Positions 1 through 8,365 of a DNA stretch of 64,000 nt are shown here, one piece after another. How positions within the stretch are numbered: position 1 is the stretch's first letter; every line of letters starts with the position of its first letter. The translations under genes were made by a program, and so were the position numbers. The notes below the pieces were generated by a model. It saw nothing but the letters and a program-made list of their open reading frames with translations, was not told the DNA's origin and made no database searches. This DNA comes from Eubacterium sp. AF36-5BH (lineage in GTDB: Bacteria; Bacillota; Clostridia; Lachnospirales; Lachnospiraceae). The stretch is taken from NCBI RefSeq assembly GCF_003460505.1, contig NZ_QTVG01000001.1, positions 186,001-250,000 on the forward strand. The letters run 5' to 3'.

Positions 1-599
1 ATATGTTTGAAATCCTTAAATGTCATTGCTAATCCAAGTGAATCGTAAAGTTCTTTAAGTGGAGCATCATCCATGTCCTTGAAACCATCAAAAATAATAA
101 CATCTGCCGGTTCCTCAAATTCTGTTACCAAAGTTTCAGGTTTTTCTAATCCTGTTTCTCTTGAATCTACAGGGTTGATACAATATGACTTAATCTGTTC
201 AAACTGTTCCTCTGTAATATCTCCAACTAAAACGTATGTTGTTGCAGTCTTTATTTCAGGATTCTCATCCTCGTTTAAAAACTTAACACACTGTACAGCA
301 GAATCAGCTCTCTGATCAAACTGTCCCGGTAAAAATTCTACGCTGAAAATCTTTGATTCAGCTTCATCATAAGGAAATGTTTCTTCATAAACATCATCAA
401 CCGGTGGTTCTGAAAATACACATGTAAGAGCTTTCTTATAAGTATCTTCTGTAAGATTTTCTACATCATATCTTACTAATTCTCTTACTTCTTTTAATCC
501 GTCAATCCCAAGATATCCCTTGATATCTTCTGTTAATTCCTTTGCTTTTACAGCATAAGGTTTCTTTTTTTCCACATAAACACGCTTAACTTTACTCAT
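1..599 (-). CDS. purL: Phosphoribosylformylglycinamidine synthase, N-terminal part (runs off the left edge)
   Basis: PurL converts FGAR, ATP and glutamine to FGAM in purine synthesis. About 199 codons from the ATG at 599 are in the window; the rest lies to the left. The translation starts MSKVKRVYVEKKKPYAVKAK and contains FSVEFLPGQFDQRADSA, CINPVDSRETG and a closing DSLGLAMTFKDFKHI. These match the N-terminal region of the large single-chain PurL typical of Clostridia. A good ribosome binding site (AGGAGG) sits just before the ATG. purC, purB and purF occur 14-18 kb away on the same strand, so the purine genes here are scattered. Family assignment is from memory of the sequence pattern; the ATPase and glutaminase domains are outside the window. 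Confidence 0.9.
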   Translation of the reverse strand, partial: MSKVKRVYVEKKKPYAVKAKELTEDIKGYLGIDGLKEVRELVRYDVENLTEDTYKKALTCVFSEPPVDDVYEETFPYDEAESKIFSVEFLPGQFDQRADSAVQCVKFLNEDENPEIKTATTYVLVGDITEEQFEQIKSYCINPVDSRETGLEKPETLVTEFEEPADVIIFDGFKDMDDAPLKELYDSLGLAMTFKDFKH

Positions 600-737
600 A
601 GATTCCTCCTGATTAGTTCTATTCTGTTTTCCTTTTGTAATGTGTTAAACCACACCCGCTAGTATATCATTAATAAGAAAAAAAGTGAAGAGTGACGAAT
701 AAAGTAAAGATTTTGTGGTTATTCGGTATACTTTTGC

Positions 738-1508
738 TTATTTTTCCTTTACAAATTCGGTCATATTTTCTCTAAACCATATTGGAAGTTGTGTTCGCTG
801 ACATTTAGGATTCTTCCTTGCATCGATTCCAATAGTATCAAAAAATATCTTCCACAATTCTCTATACTCATCGTTATACTGTAAGTCTTTGGTCAATGCC
901 TCCACATCCTGTCCTTCAACAATAATCGTATCTGTTTCATGCTTGTGTACTGCTGCTTTCTTTCTTTTTGAATCATATATTATCCAATCTTCTTCCGGAA
1001 ATCTGTCCTGAAAATGATTAATTATTAACGGAACCACATCGCATTTTGGTTGTATTCTACTGTAAAGGACCCCACCCTTTAATTCATCAAACCTTACAAA
1101 TCCCTTAAACAAATGTGCTTCATTAACTGCCTTTCTACTTAATTCAGTAACCCGTAACACATGAGGATTCGTTAGCATTTTCGTCACTCTGGCTCCGACT
1201 GCATATCCTAATTTCAAAAACTCAAATATTTCATTACCTTTGTCATTATCAAAATGCATACAGGCTCTGTAAACCATCATGTATGCTTCAATGGAAATCT
1301 TTATTCTTATGGATTTTGCCACTCTAACAGACTTGTCTAAATCAGTATCAATTGTTATAAATTCTGAAAAAAATGTTGCCGAATAATCCTTTCCCGGATG
1401 TATGTTAACTATGCAGCCTTTGTTCATTAATACCCAGCCGTCATAAATTGCCGTCATTATCCCATCAAAAGTATCATCGCATACCAATGTTACATTTTTA
1501 TTCTTCAT
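738..1508 (-). CDS. TIGR03915-type DNA-metabolism protein (partner of radical SAM/UDG-linked protein)
   Basis: 256 aa protein starting MKNKNVTLVCDDTFDGIMTA, matching the family annotated as 'SAM-linked, probable DNA metabolism protein' (TIGR03915, often with a DUF4130/uracil-DNA-glycosylase-like part). In other genomes this family is almost always next to a radical SAM protein, as here. Its ATG overlaps the stop codon of the upstream radical SAM gene by one base (TAATG), so the two are translationally coupled and read as one operon. A GGAGG lies about 10 nt before the ATG, inside the upstream gene. Biochemical function is not established; a DNA repair or modification role is inferred from family naming and partner. 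Confidence 0.82.
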   Translation of the reverse strand: MKNKNVTLVCDDTFDGIMTAIYDGWVLMNKGCIVNIHPGKDYSATFFSEFITIDTDLDKSVRVAKSIRIKISIEAYMMVYRACMHFDNDKGNEIFEFLKLGYAVGARVTKMLTNPHVLRVTELSRKAVNEAHLFKGFVRFDELKGGVLYSRIQPKCDVVPLIINHFQDRFPEEDWIIYDSKRKKAAVHKHETDTIIVEGQDVEALTKDLQYNDEYRELWKIFFDTIGIDARKNPKCQRTQLPIWFRENMTEFVKEK

Positions 1509-2842
1509 TAAGCTTTCGCCTCCAAATCCAACAACGTCATCTGCCTGTACGTTGTATCTTCTTCAATTGAAAATAATTGCTTTCTGTCATCTGCTGCTAT
1601 AGACCTTGCAATAAAATCTTTATCCAGTCTCAGTGGAAACATTGTTTTACCATTGCATGTAATAAAATATGCAGCTCTTTTCAGTACAACTCCCATACGT
1701 TTCAAACCATCAAAATCAATAACACCATATCTTCTTGCTGACATAATGCGCCTTGCAGACTTCACTCCAAGTCCCGGTACTCTTAATAATGTATAATAAT
1801 CTGCTCGCATTATTTCAACAGGAAACAACTCCAAATGATTAACTGCCCAATCACATTTCGGATCTAGTACCACATTAAAATTAGGATGATTTTCATTCAG
1901 TAATTCCTTCACATTAAATCCGTAGAATCTAAGCAGCCAGTCTGCCTGATATAATCTATGCTCCCTTAATAACGGATTAGGTCCAACCAGTGCCGGTGCA
2001 TCAATATTGTGGTTCACATCTACAAAAGCTGAATAAAAAACTCTCTTCATCTTAAACTGTTTATACATATATTCAGTTACTGACATTAACTGATAGTCTG
2101 TTTCCGGTGTTGCCCCTATAATCATCTGCGTGCTTTGTCCTGCTGGGACGAACTTTGACTGCTTCTTTCTTCCTGTTTTTGTAATCAAACTATACCCATC
2201 ACCTGAAGACGGTATAAGGTTTCCTGAGCCAATCTGTATCTGTTTCATAGACATAAGCATATTCTTATGACTCTTATTCGGTGCTAATTCCTTAAGACTC
2301 TCCTTTGTAGGCAACTCCAAATTAGTACTCATTCTATCTGCAAGAAATCCTATTTTCTCAATAATTTCAGGAGAGGCTCCCGGTATTGCCTTTACATGAA
2401 TATATCCAAAGAAATGATGTTCGTTGCGTAATTTCCACAAAGTTTCATATACAAGCCCCATTGTAAAATCCGGGCTTTTCAAAATTCCTGAACTTAAAAA
2501 TAATCCTTCAATATAATTGCGTCTATAAAATTCCATGGTAAGCTTACAAACTTCATTGGGTGTAAAACTGGCTCTTGGAACATCATTTGACTTTCTGTTA
2601 ATACAATACTTGCAGTCATAAATACATTCATTTGTATAAAGTATCTTAAGTAGCGATACACAACGGCCATCTGACGCAAAAGTATGACATATTCCACACG
2701 CATGAGCATCTCCCATTCCTTTTCCCTTATTGGAACGGTCAACACCACTACTGGTACATGCAACATCATACTTGGCCCCATCTGTTAAAATCTTCAATTT
2801 TTCAGATAAATCCATATTCTGCTGTATATTAATGTTCCTCAC
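1508..2842 (-). CDS. Putative DNA modification/repair radical SAM protein (TIGR03916-like)
   Basis: 444 aa. A radical SAM Cx3Cx2C motif is visible in NECIYDCKYCINRKSN (around residue 75), and the C-terminal part has a helix-hairpin-helix-like LLRVPGLGVKSARRIM segment of the kind that binds DNA. This matches the 'rSAM linked to UDG' family. It is first in a two-gene operon with the protein at 738-1508. The start is uncertain: GTG at 2842 opens the frame, but an ATG at 2812 (MDLSEKLKILTDGAKYDV) resembles the usual family start; neither has a strong ribosome binding site. A LexA-like palindrome lies about 90 bp upstream (2929-2942), suggesting induction by DNA damage. Confidence 0.85.
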   Translation of the reverse strand: MRNINIQQNMDLSEKLKILTDGAKYDVACTSSGVDRSNKGKGMGDAHACGICHTFASDGRCVSLLKILYTNECIYDCKYCINRKSNDVPRASFTPNEVCKLTMEFYRRNYIEGLFLSSGILKSPDFTMGLVYETLWKLRNEHHFFGYIHVKAIPGASPEIIEKIGFLADRMSTNLELPTKESLKELAPNKSHKNMLMSMKQIQIGSGNLIPSSGDGYSLITKTGRKKQSKFVPAGQSTQMIIGATPETDYQLMSVTEYMYKQFKMKRVFYSAFVDVNHNIDAPALVGPNPLLREHRLYQADWLLRFYGFNVKELLNENHPNFNVVLDPKCDWAVNHLELFPVEIMRADYYTLLRVPGLGVKSARRIMSARRYGVIDFDGLKRMGVVLKRAAYFITCNGKTMFPLRLDKDFIARSIAADDRKQLFSIEEDTTYRQMTLLDLEAKA

Positions 2843-2928
2843 CTCGTTTCAATCGTCTTAAAAATTAATAGTTGCGATCAGATAAAATTAACGTTTCCTA
2901 TTATCTTAAAATTAGCAGTTGACTTTTT

Positions 2929-2942
2929 CGAACATTTGTTCT
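2929..2942. promoter_or_regulatory. Candidate LexA/DinR (SOS) box
   Basis: CGAACATTTGTTCT contains the perfect inverted repeat GAAC-N4-GTTC, the core of the Firmicutes LexA/DinR operator (consensus CGAACRNRYGTTYC as I recall it). It sits between the divergent radical SAM repair operon (minus, start 2842 or 2812) and the phospholipase-like gene (plus, start 3083). Given the repair annotation of the minus-strand operon, that is the more likely target. A TTGACT at 2919-2924 partly flanks it on the plus strand. Not verified against a motif model. Confidence 0.6.
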
Positions 2943-3082
2943 ATCGTTATGATAACACTTTTAAAAATTAATTGCAACAGTCAAAATATGGTTATTCGAA
3001 ATAATATTTAGTTATTTGTATTTTTACATTTCAAATGTGTTAAACTGTAGTTATAAATATTTTTACATAGGAGGTGTTCATT

Positions 3083-3886
3083 ATGCCAGCACTTTACGCA
3101 CATAACAAATTTGGCAAACTTGTTATTCCAAAGTTGCCTTCAACAATAAAAGAAACTGTGAGAAAGTATCCTAATGAATTTAGAATGGGATTACAGGGAC
3201 CTGATTTTTTATTTTTCTATTTAACCAGAAAAGATATTACTAAGATTGGCGTTACAATGCATCACAGCGATGTGTATCCTTTTATGGAACATGCCGCAGA
3301 GATTATAAAAGAACTTGGAATTACCAGCCCTGAATATAGTTATATGTTAGGATTTATATGCCATTTTACTTTGGATAACGCCTGCCACCCATATATAAAC
3401 AAGTTTATGAAGGAAACAGGTTGTGGACATGTGGAAATAGAAGGGGACTTGGAGCATTTGTTAATTACCAAAGATAGCTTCAATCCTGAAAGTTATCCTA
3501 TTTACAAATTAGTCCCTGCAACGTATAAGGTAGCTATTGCCATGGATTCTTTATATCATTATGTTTCTCTTGAAGATATTTATCATAGTCTTCATATGAT
3601 GAAAAAGGTCAAAAAAATATTTGTTGCTCCTAATTGTTTGAAAAGAAGCCTTTTAGACCTATCCATGCACGCAACTTTTCATTATAAGCAGTTAAAAGGA
3701 CATGTGATTTTTCCTAACGTCAATATGCAATGCCGAAAAGAAAGTGAGATTTTGTGTAATATTCTATACAATTCAGTAGATGATGCTGTTAATTTAATTA
3801 ACGACTTTACCATTTCCACTTTAAGTGGTAGTATTTTACCTACTGAGTTTCTCAGAGATTTTAATGGAAACCACTTTTCATTTTAG
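3083..3886 (+). CDS. Zinc-dependent phospholipase C family protein
   Basis: 267 aa from ATG 3083 (MPALYAHNKFGKLVIP); an in-frame GTG at 3074 falls within the ribosome binding site GGAGGTG and is unlikely. Several His/Asp clusters of the zinc-binding PLC fold (pfam00882-like) are visible: YAHNKFG near the start, MHHSDVYPFMEHA around residue 73, and GFICHFTLDNACHPY around residue 105. No signal peptide is apparent, so this is probably the cytoplasmic/unknown-substrate branch common in Clostridia rather than a secreted toxin-type enzyme. Its stop codon TAG overlaps the Shine-Dalgarno of the following XRE regulator, so the two are cotranscribed. Actual substrate unknown. Confidence 0.8.
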   Translation: MPALYAHNKFGKLVIPKLPSTIKETVRKYPNEFRMGLQGPDFLFFYLTRKDITKIGVTMHHSDVYPFMEHAAEIIKELGITSPEYSYMLGFICHFTLDNACHPYINKFMKETGCGHVEIEGDLEHLLITKDSFNPESYPIYKLVPATYKVAIAMDSLYHYVSLEDIYHSLHMMKKVKKIFVAPNCLKRSLLDLSMHATFHYKQLKGHVIFPNVNMQCRKESEILCNILYNSVDDAVNLINDFTISTLSGSILPTEFLRDFNGNHFSF

Positions 3887-3896
3887 GAGGACACCA

Positions 3897-4190
3897 ATGA
3901 TTAAAGATTTACCGGAAAAGTTACGACTACTTAGATCAGAAAATAAATATACTCAAAAACAATTGGCTGAACTTTTAGATGTTTCGCCTTCAATTGTTTC
4001 TGGATATGAAACAGGAGAGCGAACTCCCAGTTTGGAGAATTTAATAGCCCTTGCACAACTATATGATTGTAGTACAGACTATCTTCTTGGATTACACCAT
4101 GAAGAACCATCAATTACAATCGATGCACAAGGGCTTACCATACACCAGATTACAGTGTTGCAGGATTTAATTTCTGTTATGAAAGAGTAG
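3897..4190 (+). CDS. XRE-family transcriptional regulator
   Basis: 97 aa from ATG 3897, preceded by TAGGAGG that overlaps the stop of the phospholipase-like gene; a longer in-frame opening at 3825 lies inside that gene and is rejected. Residues about 6-60 form a Cro/C1-type helix-turn-helix (LRLLRSENKYTQKQLAELL, then SIVSGYETGERTPSLENL and YDCSTDYLLGL), the standard XRE pattern. The C-terminal 35 residues are a short tail with no recognised sensor domain. Cotranscription with the phospholipase-like gene suggests an autoregulatory or membrane-stress role, but its target is unknown. Confidence 0.9.
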   Translation: MIKDLPEKLRLLRSENKYTQKQLAELLDVSPSIVSGYETGERTPSLENLIALAQLYDCSTDYLLGLHHEEPSITIDAQGLTIHQITVLQDLISVMKE

Positions 4191-4225
4191 ATTTTCTTAT
4201 CTACTCTTTCATTTACTGTTTTTTT
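4181..4225 (+). terminator. Rho-independent terminator after the XRE gene
   Basis: Inverted repeat GAAAGAGTAGA / TCTACTCTTTC (4181-4210, about 11 bp) that includes the stop codon, followed within a few bases by a T-run. It ends the plus-strand phospholipase/XRE unit and faces the convergent lysozyme gene. Confidence 0.75.
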
Positions 4226-5318
4226 ATTTTATGTAGGCGCTTTTAACCTTGCACCATTTTTTTGAGTAAACTTTTTTAGTTCCATTAAGTTTATAGGCTC
4301 TGGCTCTAAAATAATATTTTTTCTTGGATTTTAAACTTTTTATTGTAGTTCTTGTCCATTTAATATATTTTGACTTTTTACCATGGAAGTTTTTCTTTGT
4401 TGAATATTGTATCTGATAACCTTTTGCCCCGGAAACCTTCTGGAGTTTTAATTTAGCTTTTTTCTTACCGGCAGTAACTGATACTATAGGCGCTTTAGCC
4501 GGTCTGGTTACCTTTGTAACTTTTATGACAGGTGCTGCATTTAATTTTACGTTTCTTGCATTGTAAGTTGTTGTTCTAACTTTATCAAACCAGAAATTCA
4601 AATCAACTTTTCCTCTTATACCACTTACAGTTCCTTTATCATTACACTGCCACATCTGATAAACACCTGTGTATGTTGTACCTATGTTGTTGTACTGTGC
4701 CACCCATTTAAACCAAGTTTGGTTGCTTGCTACAGATTTATCAATATAGTTAGTCCACCAGTTAAGATTAGCATAAATTCCAACCTCGTATCCCTGATTA
4801 TGTATTTCCCTAACAAATGTATTAATAATATCAGTTAATTTACTTTTTGATAATTTTGCCTGGTCATCTTCTTCCACATCAAGATAAATAGGAAAATTCA
4901 GTTTATGATTTTCAACCAATCTAAGAACATGCTTTGCTTCACTTTTTGCCTGAGAAACACTTTGAGCATAAGAATAAATATATACACCATAAGGAATATT
5001 GTTATCTTCGCATCCTTTTACATTTGTTTCCCAATATTTGTCATCCTGACTTGTGTAGTTGTCTCCAAAACCACATCTGATAATTGCATAATCAACATCT
5101 GATGCAGCAACTTTTTTCCAATTAATATTTCCATTCCATTTGCTAACATCAATGCCCTTCATTGTGGCACCTTCCATTACTTTGCCGTTACCATCTACAA
5201 ACTTACCGTCAGAGTTTTTGGACCATGCCTTCGTAGCAGCGCTAACATCATTAATTACAAACGTAAAAGTGGCCATAAAGCATGCCACTACAGTGAGTAT
5301 TCTTACTAATCTTTTCAT
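4224..5318 (-). CDS. Secreted GH25 lysozyme with C-terminal fibronectin III-like module
   Basis: 364 aa from ATG 5318, chosen because an AAGGAGATT ribosome binding site precedes it and a clear signal peptide follows (MKRLVRILTVVACFMATFTF ... VSAA); the longer frame to 5408 adds no sensible sequence. GH25 muramidase signatures: MKGIDVSKWNGNINW with the catalytic-type Asp, FPIYLDVEED with the acidic pair, and the VDLNFW end motif. The domain spans roughly residues 55-265 and would cleave peptidoglycan glycan strands. The last 90 residues form a very Lys-rich fibronectin III-like module (KLQKVSGAKGYQIQYSTKK), similar to the tails of the two giant surface proteins at 40028-49899; it may hold the enzyme at the wall. 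No LPXTG motif. Confidence 0.92.
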   Translation of the reverse strand: MKRLVRILTVVACFMATFTFVINDVSAATKAWSKNSDGKFVDGNGKVMEGATMKGIDVSKWNGNINWKKVAASDVDYAIIRCGFGDNYTSQDDKYWETNVKGCEDNNIPYGVYIYSYAQSVSQAKSEAKHVLRLVENHKLNFPIYLDVEEDDQAKLSKSKLTDIINTFVREIHNQGYEVGIYANLNWWTNYIDKSVASNQTWFKWVAQYNNIGTTYTGVYQMWQCNDKGTVSGIRGKVDLNFWFDKVRTTTYNARNVKLNAAPVIKVTKVTRPAKAPIVSVTAGKKKAKLKLQKVSGAKGYQIQYSTKKNFHGKKSKYIKWTRTTIKSLKSKKKYYFRARAYKLNGTKKVYSKKWCKVKSAYIK

Positions 5319-5414
5319 TGTAATCTCCTTTTGTATCTTATAATTCATATGGTACAACCTAACTATGATACAAGTATGTGAGTCCATAGTCTCATGCTTT
5401 ACAGCCACCTGGCT

Positions 5415-6611
5415 TTATATTCTGTTATTTATTTCAGTTAAAATTTCGTTTGCCACCTGTTCTTTTGACATAATTGGCAACTGTCTGCTTTCATTCTCTG
5501 TTATTAAAGTAACAACATTTGTGTCTGTCCCAAATCCTGCCCCTTCAACTCTAAGATTGTTAGCACAAATCATATCAAGATTTTTCTTTTTAAGCTTGTT
5601 CTTAGAATTTTCAAGCATATGCTCTGTTTCCATTGAAAAACCACAAAGGAACTGGTTCTTCTTTCTTCTTGACATTGTTCCAAGAATGTCGTCGGTTCTC
5701 TCAAGTTCAATGGCTGTTTCCCCATCATTTTTCTTGATTTTTTCATCAGCTACTGTCTTTGGTCTGTAATCAGCAACTGCTGCACTCATTATAACAATAT
5801 CCTGACTGTCAAATTCTTTATCAACTGCATCAAACATTTCTTTTGCACTCTTTACATCAATAATTTTTACAAAGTCAGGCTTTTCAATATATGTTTTTCC
5901 AGTAACAAGTGTTACTTCTGCACCACGTTCCATCGCAATCTTTGCAAGGGCATAACCCATCTTACCTGTTGAGTGATTGCTGATAAATCTAACCGGATCA
6001 ATGGCTTCCATTGTTGGTCCTGCAGTAATTAAAACTTTTTTTCCTGCCATATCTTTTTCCATGGCAATATTCTTCATTATATAACTTTCAAGAACTGAAG
6101 GTTCAGGCATTTTTCCTGCCCCTGTGTCTCCACAGGCTAAATATCCACTTGCCGGATCAATAACCTCGTAACCGTAATTTCTTAATTTTTCCAGATTATC
6201 CTGAACAATAGGATTTTCAAACATATTTGTATTCATCGCCGGGGAAATAACTTTGTGACACTTACATGCCATAATTGTTGTGGTAAGCATATCATCTGCT
6301 ATACCATTTGCAATCTTTCCAATAACATTGGCACTTGCAGGGGCTACCATAAATATGTCTGCCTGCTTAGCCAAAGATACATGTTCAACGCTAAATTCAA
6401 AATTTCTGTCAAATGTATCTACTAAACATTTATTTCCTGTTAATGTCTCAAATGTAATTGGATTAATAAAGTTTGTAGCATTTTTTGTCATTATAACATG
6501 TACATTAGCGCCTTTTTTTACAAGACTGCTTGCAAGGTTAGCAATTTTGTACGCCGCAATACTTCCTGTAACTCCTAATACAACTGTTTTATTCTTTAAA
6601 ATCTTTTCCAT
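5415..6611 (-). CDS. coaBC: Bifunctional phosphopantothenoylcysteine decarboxylase / phosphopantothenate-cysteine ligase
   Basis: 398 aa, the normal length for the fused CoaBC. Residues 1-175 are the flavoprotein CoaC part (VVLGVTGSIAAYKIANLA at the N terminus, VAPASANVIGKIANGIADD and the PAMNTNM substrate loop). Residues about 187-398 are CoaB (KVLITAGPTMEAIDPVRFIS, NHSTGKMGYALA, and a KKKNLDMICANN segment). It makes 4'-phosphopantetheine from 4'-phosphopantothenate, the step after pantothenate kinase. It lies directly downstream of panD on the same strand (27 nt gap), so pantothenate synthesis and use are encoded together. The Shine-Dalgarno is weak. Confidence 0.96.
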   Translation of the reverse strand: MEKILKNKTVVLGVTGSIAAYKIANLASSLVKKGANVHVIMTKNATNFINPITFETLTGNKCLVDTFDRNFEFSVEHVSLAKQADIFMVAPASANVIGKIANGIADDMLTTTIMACKCHKVISPAMNTNMFENPIVQDNLEKLRNYGYEVIDPASGYLACGDTGAGKMPEPSVLESYIMKNIAMEKDMAGKKVLITAGPTMEAIDPVRFISNHSTGKMGYALAKIAMERGAEVTLVTGKTYIEKPDFVKIIDVKSAKEMFDAVDKEFDSQDIVIMSAAVADYRPKTVADEKIKKNDGETAIELERTDDILGTMSRRKKNQFLCGFSMETEHMLENSKNKLKKKNLDMICANNLRVEGAGFGTDTNVVTLITENESRQLPIMSKEQVANEILTEINNRI

Positions 6612-6638
6612 AATAAATTCACTTTCATAAAGGAAAAA

Positions 6639-7034
6639 TTATTTTTCTAAGTCAAATAATTTTCCATGTTTTTCGTAATTTGTTACTCTTGTAATCTTAT
6701 TGTCGTCATCTACAAATACAACTTTTGGTTTGTTGTCTTTTATTTCTTCAGGTGTCATCTGTGCGTAACTCATGATAATTATTTTATCACCTAAACTTAC
6801 CATGTGTGCTGCAGCACCGTTTAAACAAATCATACCTGAACCTTTTTTTCCTGCAATAACGTATGTTTCAAATCTGTTTCCATTATTTACATCTGCAATT
6901 TGAACTTTTTCGTATTCATAAATTCCTGCTGCTTCCATTAATTCTTCATCAACAGTGATACTTCCTACATAGTCAAGTTCTGATTGAACAACTGTAGCTC
7001 TGTGTATTTTACTTTTTAACATATTAACTTGCAT
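6639..7034 (-). CDS. panD: Aspartate 1-decarboxylase proenzyme
   Basis: 131 aa, close to the family's usual 125-130. Makes beta-alanine from aspartate for pantothenate. The self-cleavage site Gly24-Ser25 is in YVGSITVD, leaving the pyruvoyl cofactor on the alpha chain. KIHRATV near the N terminus, [23 protein letters not shown] and the FVDDDNKI end are all typical. The start has AAGAGG before ATG 7034. coaBC follows 27 nt downstream. Upstream, a 270-bp repeat-rich gap (7035-7304) separates it from panC. Confidence 0.96.
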   Translation of the reverse strand: MQVNMLKSKIHRATVVQSELDYVGSITVDEELMEAAGIYEYEKVQIADVNNGNRFETYVIAGKKGSGMICLNGAAAHMVSLGDKIIIMSYAQMTPEEIKDNKPKVVFVDDDNKITRVTNYEKHGKLFDLEK

Positions 7035-7079
7035 TTTTTACCTCTTTACTTATTTATTTGTATATTTTAACTTTGTGCT

Positions 7080-7216
7080 CCTTAGCCACACAGCTATAAG
7101 CCACGCCATCAGCTCGTAACACTTCGTGTTCCTTCGCGCGTGGCTTCCTTCGACATTTCCTTAGCCACGCAGCTATAAGCCACGCTATCAGCTCGTAACA
7201 CTTCGTGTTCCTTCGC
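7080..7216. repeat. Tandem pair of 58-bp direct repeats between panD and panC
   Basis: Copies at 7080-7137 and 7159-7216 differ at only two positions and are separated by 21 bp. Each contains the small hairpin AACACTTCGTGTT, and AAGCCACGC in each copy can pair with a GCGTGGCTT downstream (7138-7146 or 7298-7306). The unit is more GC-rich than its surroundings. The ORFs running through it are not protein-like and repeat themselves, so I treat the region as a mobile/structural repeat (MITE or REP-like). The right-hand GCGTGGCTT overlaps the panC stop codon. Confidence 0.8.
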
Positions 7217-7234
7217 TGAGGGGCTGCGCCCCAT

Positions 7235-7297
7235 ACTCCTAAAATAATTTTTTCATGTTTGCAAGCGAGCTTGCACATGTAAAATTATTTTAGGAGT
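7235..7297. repeat. 63-bp inverted repeat abutting the end of panC
   Basis: Arms ACTCCTAAAATAATTTT and AAAATTATTTTAGGAGT enclose an inner TTGCAAG/CTTGC pair, giving a nearly continuous stem of around 28 bp. Just to the left is a GGGGCTGCGCCCC mini-hairpin (7219-7232). It could act as a terminator for panC or be the core of the repeat element. No protein feature explains it. Confidence 0.8.
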
Positions 7298-7304
7298 GCG
7301 TGGC

Positions 7305-8147
7305 TTAATCCAAAATCATGTTGTCGATTAATCTTGTTTTTCCGATGTATACAGCCATTGCAATAAGCATTGGTGCTTTTATTTCTTTCTGCTGCTGCAT
7401 TGTAAGTCCGTTTACGGCTTTTACGTAATCAATTTTTGCCATTGGTTCTGTTTCGATGTTTTCTTTCATTTTTGCAACTACAACATCAGCGTCTTTTTCT
7501 CCTGCATCAATTAATTCTTTTGCTAATTTTACTGTTTTGCTAAGAATTAAAGCTGCTTTTCTTTCTTCTGGTGAAAGATATGTGTTTCTTGAACTTTTTG
7601 CAAGGCCGTCTTCTTCACGAACAATTGGACAACCTACTACGTTAATGTCCATGTTTAAATCCTGAACCATGTGTTTAATAATTGCAAGCTGCTGTGCATC
7701 TTTCTGTCCAAAGTATGCGTTGTCTGGCTGAACAATGTTAAATAATTTTGTTACAACTGTACATACACCTCTAAAATGAACAGGACGGCTAAGACCACAT
7801 AATTCTTCTGTTAAAACTGACATATCAACATATGAACTAAAGTCTTCATGATACATTTCTTCCGGTTCTGGATGGAATATTAAATCAGCTCCAAGGCTTT
7901 CGCAGAATTTACTGTCTTTTTCTAAATCTCTTGGATAGCTGTCTAAATCTTCTGTTGGTCCAAACTGCATTGGATTAACAAAAATACTTACTACTACTTT
8001 GTCATTGTTTTCTCTTGCCTTTGTAATAAGGCTTCCATGACCTTCATGTAAATATCCCATTGTAGGAACGAAACCTACTGTTTCTCCATTTTTCTTCCAT
8101 TCTTTTACTAATTCTCGAACTTCTTTTATTGTACCAACAACCTTCAT
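7305..8147 (-). CDS. panC: Pantothenate synthetase (pantoate-beta-alanine ligase)
   Basis: 280 aa, the normal family length. Joins pantoate and beta-alanine using ATP. Visible signatures: GFVPTMGYLHEGHGSLI with the HxGH-type nucleotide motif, VSIFVNPMQFGPTEDLDSYPR, DNAYFGQKDAQQLAII and the KSSRNTYLSPEER (KMSKS-like) segment. AGAGG precedes ATG 8147. It follows panB by 218 bp and precedes panD across the repeat cluster. The stop codon sits at the edge of the repeat element. Confidence 0.97.
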   Translation of the reverse strand: MKVVGTIKEVRELVKEWKKNGETVGFVPTMGYLHEGHGSLITKARENNDKVVVSIFVNPMQFGPTEDLDSYPRDLEKDSKFCESLGADLIFHPEPEEMYHEDFSSYVDMSVLTEELCGLSRPVHFRGVCTVVTKLFNIVQPDNAYFGQKDAQQLAIIKHMVQDLNMDINVVGCPIVREEDGLAKSSRNTYLSPEERKAALILSKTVKLAKELIDAGEKDADVVVAKMKENIETEPMAKIDYVKAVNGLTMQQQKEIKAPMLIAMAVYIGKTRLIDNMILD

Positions 8148-8225
8148 TTTATTAAACCTCTCTTTATATCTTCATTTACACTTTGTGTGTATTATTTTCA
8201 AACTAACCGTTTCTTAATATAATAC

Positions 8226-8267
8226 TTTAAAAGTAATTAGTAAAGTAAGTTATGCATTACTTTTAAA
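8226..8267. repeat. Hairpin in the panB-panC gap
   Basis: Arms TTTAAAAGTAAT (8226-8237) and ATTACTTTTAAA (8256-8267) pair perfectly over 12 bp. A second weaker hairpin (minus strand GTGCATACAGGT with ACCTATGCCTACAC) lies at about 8284-8320, and a palindrome AAATAATTAATTATTT at about 8321-8336. None has a clear T-run in the minus direction. Otherwise the 218-bp gap holds no gene; it may carry the panC promoter or an attenuation signal. Confidence 0.5.
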
Positions 8268-8365
8268 ATAATTTTTCTCCTTTGTGTAGGCATAGGTAAA
8301 ATAGAACCTGTATGCACTTAAATAATTAATTATTTGTTATCCTATACTTAATTTTCTATAGTAAA

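Noticed and set aside
5365-5769. 134-aa ORF (plus) across the start of the lysozyme and the end of coaBC
   Set aside because: Antisense to coaBC, no recognisable protein pattern or ribosome binding site.
7054-7278. 74-aa ORF (minus) downstream of panC
   Set aside because: It is the translation of the 58-bp direct repeats and the inverted repeat; the peptide repeats itself (ELIAWLIAAWLRK/ELADGVAYSC type) and has no ribosome binding site.
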